From a virus, in the IMG/VR virus record IMGVR_UViG_3300049218_000500, positions 1-61,820 of that record: DNA of 61,820 nt; one strand, given 5' to 3'. The translations under genes were made by a program, and so were the position numbers. Under the pieces are notes generated by a model. That model was given only the letters and a program-made list of their open reading frames with translations. It was not told where the DNA came from and made no database searches. Positions within the stretch are counted from its first letter, which is position 1; the number at the start of each line of letters is the position of its first letter. Positions 16,395 to 22,103 of this stretch are shown piece by piece.

Positions 16395-17132
16395 ATGGCT
16401 TTGATCAAATGCAGTGAATGCGGGACAGAAATCAGCGACAGCGCGGGGGCGTGCTTGAAGTGCGGGGCGCCAATGGACGTGGCGCGACGGGGCGCGGCAG
16501 TGTCGGTAACAGCGCCGCCGGGGGCAGTGAATAATCCAAAGAAGAAAGGGGCGGGATTGGCCCTCGGGATCTGCATTTTGGCCTTGGGTGTCGTCGTTCT
16601 CGTTATTGAGATGTCGGGGAGCCACGAAACCACCGCGGCCCAGACCTCTCCGCAGGCCGCATTGGCCGCATCGGGCATGTCGGGCTCAGACTTCTCAGAA
16701 AAGGCGCCGGGGCCGACTATCGCCGCAGCGTCGGAAGCTGCGGCGAAGGCGGCCGCCGACGCCGCGGAGGCATCCGAAGTCGCCGCTGAGATGGCGCTGA
16801 TGCACAACTACACGACAGAGCAGGAAGGCGAGTACGGCTATCAAGCTGCAATAGGCAACGATGACCGTAACAGCGGAATCGCTGCTAAGCCGTTGATGAT
16901 GATTCGATATCGTGGCGTGATTGCTGGGAGAACTACCATTGACGAGCAATCGTCGGAGGGTGGCGTCATGCGCTTGGATTGCAAAGATCCATGCGACTTT
17001 ATTCGCCTGCGTCTGATGGTAGACGGGCAAACCGTTCACACCGAGACGCTTCCTAATCACCCGAGCACCCTCGGCGGGGAGATGATGGACGATGCCCGCA
17101 ATGGAAAGCTGAAAGTTTACGCGGCGAAGTAA
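16395..17132 (+). CDS. Zinc-ribbon membrane protein in the immunity region
   Basis: 245 residues. An N-terminal zinc ribbon (CSEC and CLKC, residues about 6-27) is followed by a linker, one membrane segment (about 53-71, ALGICILALGVVVLVIE), an Ala-rich helical stalk (about 103-135) and a beta-like domain with CKDPC near 197-201. The start at 16395 has GGGGAAAG just upstream. It sits between pL and the repressor, where lambda carries rex. A membrane-anchored sensor or exclusion role is possible but only inferred. Confidence 0.78.
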   Translation: MALIKCSECGTEISDSAGACLKCGAPMDVARRGAAVSVTAPPGAVNNPKKKGAGLALGICILALGVVVLVIEMSGSHETTAAQTSPQAALAASGMSGSDFSEKAPGPTIAAASEAAAKAAADAAEASEVAAEMALMHNYTTEQEGEYGYQAAIGNDDRNSGIAAKPLMMIRYRGVIAGRTTIDEQSSEGGVMRLDCKDPCDFIRLRLMVDGQTVHTETLPNHPSTLGGEMMDDARNGKLKVYAAK

Positions 17133-17289
17133 CAGATGCCGAAAAAAATGCTCGCAACTGAGGCAACAGCATACGTATCGCCTTTCTATGTTCTTGCATT
17201 GGCAGATACAATATTCGGTTAAACGACTTACATTTCGATGTTATTCGTCTCAAGCGGCCCTGATAAGGTGGTGTCAAAAGGAGAAAAAA

Positions 17290-17508
17290 ATGACACCACA
17301 GGACATCGCTATGCTTTTCGAAAAAGCATCTACGGTTGCTGACCTGCAGGGTGTAGTTACAGCAGAACTGTTCGCAACCTGGGTCTCTAAACGCATTGAA
17401 ATTCTAAGTCAGGACGATATCGCGTTGCTTGTGCATGTCGGCGGCGCACTTGCGCGCTGGGAACGTGAGGACGACTGGGCCGCCGGCCGTCCTCATCGAA
17501 TGCCCTAG
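17290..17508 (+). CDS. Small protein related to the 59133-59390 product
   Basis: 72 residues with a strong AGGAG 7 bases upstream of the ATG. It resembles the gene at the right end of the prophage: both begin MTP-x4-LFE and share an (I/V)L-(S/T)-x2-D-x2-LLV-x-(V/I)G block. Function unknown. It is the only gene in this stretch with a good ribosome-binding site, and its end overlaps a possible leftward frame by 4 bases. Confidence 0.68.
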   Translation: MTPQDIAMLFEKASTVADLQGVVTAELFATWVSKRIEILSQDDIALLVHVGGALARWEREDDWAAGRPHRMP

Positions 17509-17714
17509 GCGATTGGCCTGTGTGCCGCGTCAGTCGGCGCGTACGAGCCATCCGATGCCACATCGCTTGAAGGAACACGCCGACGCGTTCCCGGCAGTAT
17601 CCGTCCCGTAAGCCTTGCGACGGTAAAACTGTCGGGAGTTCCTGATCTAATTCGACTTTCGCCGGTGGTGAGGTTGTACGTCTCGAAGTCAACTATCTCG
17701 ATCTGATCTTCCAT
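17505..17714 (-). CDS. Possible small leftward protein
   Basis: 69 residues beginning MEDQIEIVDFETYNLTTGES, which reads like a real acidic N-terminus, then becoming Arg/Ser-rich. No ribosome-binding site is visible and the second half is low in structure. Listed as a possibility only. Confidence 0.35.
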   Translation of the reverse strand: MEDQIEIVDFETYNLTTGESRIRSGTPDSFTVARLTGRILPGTRRRVPSSDVASDGSYAPTDAAHRPIA

Positions 17715-17865
17715 CGCACGTGTGAAAAGTAGCAGAGTGTAAGCGCACCGCCTGTCAGCGGACCCGAACCGCTTTAAATCGGAAACATGCTTATGTCGCC
17801 GACACTTTCTTATACGTTTCAGTGTGTAAAAAAGATCACCGCAGTCTAATGGCGTAATACGTGGT

Positions 17866-18171
17866 TCACCGCGGCAAGCCTGCTGCGTGATGCCCCCCGG
17901 CTAAATGGAGTGCCATGATCGGATTTGGCCCCGGGCGGGGATCGACGGCGAGGATTGTGCCCGCGCCGGCTATCGCCAGACAGACGACGAGAATAAACCG
18001 GTGAATGCGGCCGCGGTTGTCGCCCGCGTACGGCAGGTCGGGGTCTAGCGGCTGCAAAGGCTCATGCTCTCGGCCGGGGACTGGCTCGGGCACGAGTGGT
18101 TCGTCGGGGTCAGGCGCCGTCGGCGTGGCGTGGGCGTTCAGGGAAAATCGGGTGGAAGCAGAGTAGCGCAC
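17866..18171 (-). CDS. Possible Pro-rich single-pass membrane protein
   Basis: 101 residues: a Pro/Glu/Asp-rich N-terminal half (DPDEPLVPEPVPGREHE), one hydrophobic segment (RFILVVCLAIAGAGTILAV, about 58-76) and a short tail. It is divergent from the 18366 gene, with the LexA box between them. There is no clear ribosome-binding site. The membrane segment makes it more than a random frame. Confidence 0.42.
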   Translation of the reverse strand: MRYSASTRFSLNAHATPTAPDPDEPLVPEPVPGREHEPLQPLDPDLPYAGDNRGRIHRFILVVCLAIAGAGTILAVDPRPGPNPIMALHLAGGHHAAGLPR

Positions 18172-18313
18172 GATTGAATCGGGTGGATTGAACTGCGATC
18201 GTGACGCAAACTCCGTGCCGCGGGTGATAGGACACTGTTTAGAAGATGTATACGGTATTTTTTACATAATTGACCAGTCAAATTTACCGCTAGAAAACGC
18301 TCATCATTCCTGT

Positions 18314-18333
18314 TACTGTACATGCATACAGTA
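18314..18333. promoter_or_regulatory. LexA/SOS box
   Basis: CTGT-ACATGCAT-ACAG at 18316-18331, extended on both sides to TACTGT...ACAGTA. This matches the gammaproteobacterial and betaproteobacterial LexA consensus CTGT-N8-ACAG with perfect outer halves. Its centre lies 42 bases before the ATG of the 18366 gene and between divergent frames. No clean -35/-10 pair could be set around it by eye. Confidence 0.78.
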
Positions 18334-18365
18334 AATGATTCGCCAAAAAGCCACGGGGAGGGGCC

Positions 18366-18665
18366 ATGGCGCAGGAAATTGAAAATCAGAGGGGGCGTAG
18401 GTTCCAGCCAGGGGATATGGCTAGGATCGTCCATTCGCTGGACAAGACCCTCATAGGGCGCATTGTCGTGGTCGAGGAATGGCTTCCCGAGTGCGGACGG
18501 TGGGGGCTGTTGCTTATGACCGGACGCGCCGTAGGAAAATGCCTAGAGACCGGCCGTCGCGTGAATTCCCGGCGCTGCGCCTTTCTCGACAGTTCGCTTG
18601 AGCCTTTGACGCCCCAGGCTGCGAACTTGGATCTCGTGTGGACTCAGTCGTTCCCGATAACGTGA
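18366..18665 (+). CDS. SOS-box-linked small SH3/KOW-like protein
   Basis: 99 residues with GGGAGGGG just before the ATG and a LexA box 42 bases upstream. The body (RFQPGDMARIV...LIGRIVVVEEW...FLDSSLEPL) matches the product of 26777-27091, and both look like small SH3/KOW-type barrels. The gene converges on the repressor gene and overlaps its 3' end by 22 bases, so strong transcription would also make antisense RNA to the repressor. An antirepressor role, as for SOS-controlled Tum of phage 186 or Ant of Gifsy phages, is a hypothesis; no family evidence supports it directly. Confidence 0.8.
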   Translation: MAQEIENQRGRRFQPGDMARIVHSLDKTLIGRIVVVEEWLPECGRWGLLLMTGRAVGKCLETGRRVNSRRCAFLDSSLEPLTPQAANLDLVWTQSFPIT

Positions 18666-19087
18666 GTTCGATCATCGTCAGCAAGGCCGCCGCCGTCCTT
18701 GACGGCCCGGAGTAATGCCCCCATCGCTTCGAAAACGTCTTTTCGAATTCCAAGACTGTCGACTTCCCGGATATCGTCGACCAGCTTTTTGGCAGCTATA
18801 GATAAGTCGGCATCAAGGTCAGTCGGCTCATGGGTAGCAACAGCAAATCCAGGGTGTGCGTGCTGCTCAGTTCCTTCGGAAAACCATCCACGCATTCCCG
18901 GCAGCGCTTCGATCGCGCTTATTGTTTTCTCACGGATAGGCCGGTCTCCGCTCAGCATTTGGCGAATGAACGCACCATCCTTGTAGCCAAGACGACGACC
19001 GAATTCGGACTTATTCCCGGCCGAGAATTTGTCTATTGCTGCCCCAAGGCGGGCAGCACGCCATCGCTGAAGTTCTAGTTCGTTCAT
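18644..19087 (-). CDS. CI-like repressor without peptidase domain
   Basis: 147 residues. An N-terminal HTH (about 20-60, with KSEFGRRLGYKDGAFIRQMLSGDRPI) would bind the GTAGC-N4-GCTAC operators; a short helical C-terminal part (about 95-135) may dimerise. There is no S24/LexA-type peptidase domain and no Ser/Lys pair, so RecA-driven self-cleavage is not expected. The ATG at 19087 falls at the predicted transcription start of the promoter at 19095, giving a leaderless message. It is divergent from the cro-like gene. Confidence 0.85.
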   Translation of the reverse strand: MNELELQRWRAARLGAAIDKFSAGNKSEFGRRLGYKDGAFIRQMLSGDRPIREKTISAIEALPGMRGWFSEGTEQHAHPGFAVATHEPTDLDADLSIAAKKLVDDIREVDSLGIRKDVFEAMGALLRAVKDGGGLADDDRTHVIGND

Positions 19088-19094
19088 AACCTGG

Positions 19095-19100
19095 ATAGTA
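19095..19100 (-). promoter_or_regulatory. -10 element of a repressor-maintenance promoter
   Basis: TACTAT on the minus strand, part of the same GCTACTATCC block seen at pL. A start about 7 bases on would be near 19088, next to the repressor ATG at 19087. No good -35 lies 17 bases upstream, which would fit a weak promoter activated by its own repressor bound at R2/R3. Confidence 0.5.
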
Positions 19101-19150
19101 GCGCGCGCTACGGTAGCATTTGCTGCTTGCAAGCAGTAGCAAACGCTACT
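19098..19150. promoter_or_regulatory. Right operator cluster (three sites)
   Basis: R1 GTAGC-GCGC-GCTAC (19098-19111), R2 GTAGC-ATTT-GCTGC (19113-19126, one mismatch) and R3 AGTAGC-AAAC-GCTACT (19135-19150, identical to L1). Centres are 15 and 23 bases apart. A perfect 14-base palindrome CTGCTTGCAAGCAG (19123-19136) lies between R2 and R3 and may be an extra site. The cluster fills the space between the divergent repressor and cro-like genes. Confidence 0.87.
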
Positions 19151-19152
19151 AT
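19147..19152 (+). promoter_or_regulatory. -10 element of the early rightward promoter pR
   Basis: TACTAT overlapping the right half of operator R3. The predicted start, about 19159-19160, lies 2-3 bases before the ATG of the cro-like gene, so its message would be leaderless. The -35 is not clear: the hexamer 17 bases upstream is TGCTTG. Confidence 0.5.
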
Positions 19153-19161
19153 CATCCAAGC

Positions 19162-19449
19162 ATGAACCTCGACACATATCTCTCATCGCCCGGCGCCCTC
19201 AGCGTTTCCCAGCTGCGCATTCGAATGAATAGGCTGGGGTACGACGTCAAAAGTGACGCGCAGATTCGCCAGTGGCGCCACTCGTACGGTGGCCGAAAGC
19301 CTGATGCCGAAAACGCTGTCGGACTTGAGCTCGCGACCGATGGCCAAGTGTCGAGAAAGACGTTTTATCCGGATGATTGGCATCTGAAGTGGCCCGAGCT
19401 CGCTGCCCATGACTCGTTGGCGGTCTCCTCTGGCGGCGAGGTTGCGTGA
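19162..19449 (+). CDS. YdaS/Cro-like regulator
   Basis: 95 residues. The first 70 follow the YdaS/Cro pattern: SVSQLRIRMNRLG, then SDAQIRQWRHSYGGRKPDAENAVGLELATDGQVSR, then YPDDW. It faces the repressor across three shared operators, as cro does in lambda, and probably shuts down the repressor promoter early in lytic growth. No Shine-Dalgarno sequence precedes the ATG; see the leaderless promoter at 19147. Confidence 0.84.
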   Translation: MNLDTYLSSPGALSVSQLRIRMNRLGYDVKSDAQIRQWRHSYGGRKPDAENAVGLELATDGQVSRKTFYPDDWHLKWPELAAHDSLAVSSGGEVA

Positions 19450-19457
19450 TGAATATC

Positions 19458-19904
19458 TCAACACCGCTTTATCACTTGGGCATACGCGGTGGCAGAGGTG
19501 TGCGCCGCCCGCTGGTCGAACCGACGCCAGTTCGCCGGGAATCGATCCATTTCGAGGAATTGACTGTGCCAAAGCATGTTCTCCACGACGAAAGTCGTTT
19601 GTGTGTAGTCCTCGAACTGATCAGCGGTGATGTCGACGATCGTTCCACCCAGTTCCAGCCACGCGTGGGAGTACTCGCCTCGGTAGCCAAGTACGTAGTC
19701 CGCTCGGCCATGGCCGTGTTGGTCAAGATACTCAGCCAGCAAAAGCGCCGCGTCGCCGCAAGCCCCGTTGGGGAAGTGCTGCAGTCCGATCGGAAGGTAA
19801 CGCGGCTCACACTGTTCAATCGCGCGCCGAAACGTCCGGGCGAGCCGCTCTATCTCTTGACGCTGATCGTTTGTGAGGTGAGTGGTTCGGTCTTTATGCA
19901 TCAC
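19458..19904 (-). CDS. Cysteine-protease/transglutaminase-like protein
   Basis: 148 residues with an apparent Cys-His-Asp triad: C49 in NGACGDAALLLAEYL, the His in EYSHAWLEL about 30 residues later and the Asp in TIVDITADQF. That order and spacing resembles small transglutaminase-like or papain-like folds. It is leftward, antisense to the early right operon and next to cro, so it may be expressed in the lysogen. Function unknown: peptide processing, protein modification or defence are possible. The second ATG may be the true start; no strong ribosome-binding site is seen. Confidence 0.75.
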   Translation of the reverse strand: MMHKDRTTHLTNDQRQEIERLARTFRRAIEQCEPRYLPIGLQHFPNGACGDAALLLAEYLDQHGHGRADYVLGYRGEYSHAWLELGGTIVDITADQFEDYTQTTFVVENMLWHSQFLEMDRFPANWRRFDQRAAHTSATAYAQVIKRC

Positions 19905-19976
19905 GGTTACGTAGAGCAGTCCAGTGGTTTTCAGTCAGAGCAGCCCGCGGAAGGTGCTTGATGTTTTGTGCACATA

Positions 19977-20474
19977 TCAAACCGTGTGCACGTGTTGAAG
20001 AATCCAGTGCAGTGCGTCGGGTCCATGGGTAAGGCCGTATTCAACAGCCTTGGTCGATATTTGCTCGAAGGTTTTTGCAGGGAGATTGCGAATCGCTTCC
20101 TTCAGCTTGGACTTTTCTGCTTCGGCCAGCTTCGGGTCGTTTGCGATGCGCGCTTCGATCAGGTCGCGAATTGTGTCGCTGTGCAGCTTAACGGTCACAA
20201 CGCCGAGGATCGCGGATAAACCGCCGTCGTCGGCCAAAAAGTCCATGCCGGCAGCCGTGGCAGCGGGACAGTAAAGGGAAATGTGGCCATCAGCGCCAAC
20301 TGCGACGGCTTTGGTGAGTAGGCCGTGCTGATGAAGGTAAAGCAAGTTTGCTCCAAGGAGCTGTTGGTCAAGCGGTTTGATCAGAGGATTGAAGTTATTC
20401 GGGTGTATCGGCGCGGGGTATGCCGCAGCGGCCATAGTCAGTATCTGGTGCTGCAGGTCGCGATCAAGTTTCAT
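19977..20474 (-). CDS. Leftward phage protein with winged-helix-like N-terminus
   Basis: 165 residues starting MKLDRDLQHQILTMAAAAYP, a phrase seen in a group of phage and bacterial proteins of unknown function. Residues 1-75 look like a winged helix (helix, helix, then GLLTKAVAVGADGHISLY), and 85-165 are mostly helical. The start is supported by GGGG a few bases upstream; a reading to 20561 is less likely. It precedes the Cys-His-Asp gene in the same direction, so the two may be co-transcribed towards the repressor. Confidence 0.74.
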   Translation of the reverse strand: MKLDRDLQHQILTMAAAAYPAPIHPNNFNPLIKPLDQQLLGANLLYLHQHGLLTKAVAVGADGHISLYCPAATAAGMDFLADDGGLSAILGVVTVKLHSDTIRDLIEARIANDPKLAEAEKSKLKEAIRNLPAKTFEQISTKAVEYGLTHGPDALHWILQHVHTV

Positions 20475-20572
20475 GGGAACCCCAATGCAAGTGGTTTCGG
20501 ACGGTGTGGTGCCACCGATTCTACGTGCGGAGTGGGTTCCCGCCAATTTTGAGATGTGCACGGTTGGTTTCT

Positions 20573-20597
20573 AAGGGGTTTGGCGTTTGCCGACCCC
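20573..20597. terminator. Terminator-like hairpin before the rightward operon
   Basis: AGGGGT pairs with ACCCCT, with an inner GGC/GCC around GTTT, followed by CTTATTTG. The U-run is poor, so it may act as a weak or two-way terminator between the leftward gene pair and the genes starting at 20669. Confidence 0.5.
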
Positions 20598-20616
20598 TCT
20601 TATTTGATCTGAATTC

Positions 20617-20639
20617 CAGTTGTAATTGCAGTTGTAATT
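20617..20639 (+). repeat. 11-base direct repeat upstream of the HTH gene
   Basis: CAGTTGTAATT occurs at 20617-20627 and again at 20629-20639, a 12-base period that places both copies on nearly the same face of the helix. It lies 30-50 bases before the regulator gene at 20669 and could be an activator or autoregulatory site, comparable in layout to the paired CII sites of lambda. Confidence 0.62.
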
Positions 20640-20668
20640 CGATTGATTTTTTCTAAGAAGGGGTGGGT

Positions 20669-21058
20669 ATGCAAGTAGGGGAGCTGCTGCGCGAACGGGC
20701 GGATCATGCGCGACGCGAAGAGGAGGGCATTGCGCTAAAAAGCGCTCGCTTCCTTCCGGAGGGGGTCATCGCGCAGTGCAGTACGTTCCGTGAGGCGGTT
20801 TGGCTTGCCTGGGAAAATCGCGCCTCCCGAGCCGTGACGAAGCAGCGCTTAGCAGAAGCGTGCGATGTCTACCCGTCCCGTCTGACCCAGTACGTCAATT
20901 CGATTGCCGTCGATGCGAATGGCAAACCTCGGCCTGACTTGCCGGCCGAGAAGATACCAGCGTTTGAAGCAGCGGTTGGAAATCGTGCGCTGAGCCAGTG
21001 GCTCAACCGGCGCGCGCGCCTGACCATCATGGAAGAAATGATCGCCGCGAGGTCTTGA
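20669..21058 (+). CDS. HTH regulator at the start of the replication operon (CII position)
   Basis: 129 residues with AAGGGG upstream of the ATG. A helical N-terminus is followed by a probable HTH (VTKQRLAEACDVYPSRLTQYVNS, about 58-80) and a conserved end (EAAVGNRALSQWLNRRARLTIMEE). It occupies the place of cII in lambdoid phages. It could control a leftward establishment promoter or its own operon; the direct repeat at 20617-20639 is a candidate site. Confidence 0.76.
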   Translation: MQVGELLRERADHARREEEGIALKSARFLPEGVIAQCSTFREAVWLAWENRASRAVTKQRLAEACDVYPSRLTQYVNSIAVDANGKPRPDLPAEKIPAFEAAVGNRALSQWLNRRARLTIMEEMIAARS

Positions 21059-21062
21059 GTCT

Positions 21063-21272
21063 ATGGATCAAGCCGAAGTATTCGAGGGCCTGCTCGAGGC
21101 AACGCGGATCGCTACCGAAGCGATGGCTCAGGCCCTGCTCGAGTCTAAAAACGACGAACGCAAAGCGAATGAAATTCTGCTTCGTCGCCAGGTGTTGGAG
21201 CCTCGAATCGATTGGGCCTTCACCGTATACGGGCTGGAACTATTGAAGCGCGACCAAGCGGAGAAGCATTGA
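21063..21272 (+). CDS. Small helical early protein
   Basis: 69 residues, almost entirely helical and rich in Ala, Glu and Leu (EGLLEATRIATEAMAQALLES). Follows the HTH gene by 4 bases. No family recognised. Confidence 0.65.
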   Translation: MDQAEVFEGLLEATRIATEAMAQALLESKNDERKANEILLRRQVLEPRIDWAFTVYGLELLKRDQAEKH

Positions 21273-21283
21273 TGGCACCAAGC

Positions 21284-21928
21284 TCAAGAGGTCTTTCGTG
21301 CCGAAGTGACTGTTCCTTCTCCGCGCTTTCGGCTGATCATGCCAGGAAGTGTAAAGAGGTAGGTCAGAAGCATCTCTGTGAATTTTTCGAGTTGCTGTGC
21401 CGCTTGGAAGTCAAAGTCCTCGAGTCCGTGCATCGCCTCGTTTCCATCGAGTTTGACTTCATGCGCCCATTCCGCCAAGTCTTTACTCAGCCGGCCATCG
21501 TTGGCAAGGGCATCAATCCGATGGGCCATGACCTTAGTGGTGAGATCTGGCGCCATTACTTTGAGTCCGATATCGATCGCCCGTCGGAACATCGCAACGG
21601 CAGCGTTCGGGCTGGCATTCCGGAGGCTTCTGGCGCCCTCCTCGTAGGCAGAAGCAACATTCTTCGGCACGTAATCTGGTGCGGCTGGGTCTTCTCCCTG
21701 TGGCCACCACATAACTACATGGAAATCTGGAGACAGGTTTCCATTGATCTGCATCGGATTTACGTGAGGGTGACCCCCAATCATCAGCGCCGTGCCGCGC
21801 GAGCAGATTTGGCAAATCGTAAAGCCGTTCCAATGTGGGAGGTGGCCCGCCCTCGAGGCGTATGCCAATTGGAACGCCAGTTTTTTGGTCCCGCAATGAG
21901 GACAGTCAAACATGAAAGTCGCAGCCAT
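21284..21928 (-). CDS. DUF4145-domain zinc-ribbon protein
   Basis: 214 residues starting MAATFMFDCPHCGTK, with CPHC and CQIC forming a zinc ribbon (about 9-45). A helical DUF4145 domain follows (about 115-185), recognised by YEEGARSLRNASPNAAVAMFRRAIDIGL split over its first two helices and by AHEVKLDGNEAMHG. DUF4145 often accompanies defence and restriction-type genes. It lies on the opposite strand inside the rightward early operon and overlaps the next rightward gene by up to 17 bases, the mark of an inserted accessory gene. A longer reading to 22201 is rejected because it would cover that neighbour. Confidence 0.84.
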   Translation of the reverse strand: MAATFMFDCPHCGTKKLAFQLAYASRAGHLPHWNGFTICQICSRGTALMIGGHPHVNPMQINGNLSPDFHVVMWWPQGEDPAAPDYVPKNVASAYEEGARSLRNASPNAAVAMFRRAIDIGLKVMAPDLTTKVMAHRIDALANDGRLSKDLAEWAHEVKLDGNEAMHGLEDFDFQAAQQLEKFTEMLLTYLFTLPGMISRKRGEGTVTSARKTS

Positions 21929-22103
21929 GACACCCCAATCCGAAATTGTATTTTTTGACGAAAAAATCCGAGCGGGATTGGTTTTGCCGGCTTCCCAAGC
22001 GGCGCTCCTTTTGTTTGAAGAATACCAGAGCACCGACCGGAAAGACTCGTTCGTCTTGGCGCTGATCGGCCGTCTGTTGCTGGACGAGGCCCGGAAGCCA
22101 TGA
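21912..22103 (+). CDS. Small early protein before the methyltransferase
   Basis: 63 residues (58 if the ATG at 21927 is used). GAGGA lies 9 bases before the first ATG. The protein is mainly helical with FFDEKIRAGLVLPASQAALLLFEEY. It overlaps the methyltransferase start by 4 bases, supporting translation, and starts head-to-head with the DUF4145 gene. Confidence 0.62.
   Translation: MKVAAMTPQSEIVFFDEKIRAGLVLPASQAALLLFEEYQSTDRKDSFVLALIGRLLLDEARKP

Noticed and set aside
19446-19961. Rightward frame of 171 codons after the cro-like gene
   Set aside because: It would continue the early right operon, but the opposite strand encodes a protein with a catalytic-triad-like pattern and better composition.
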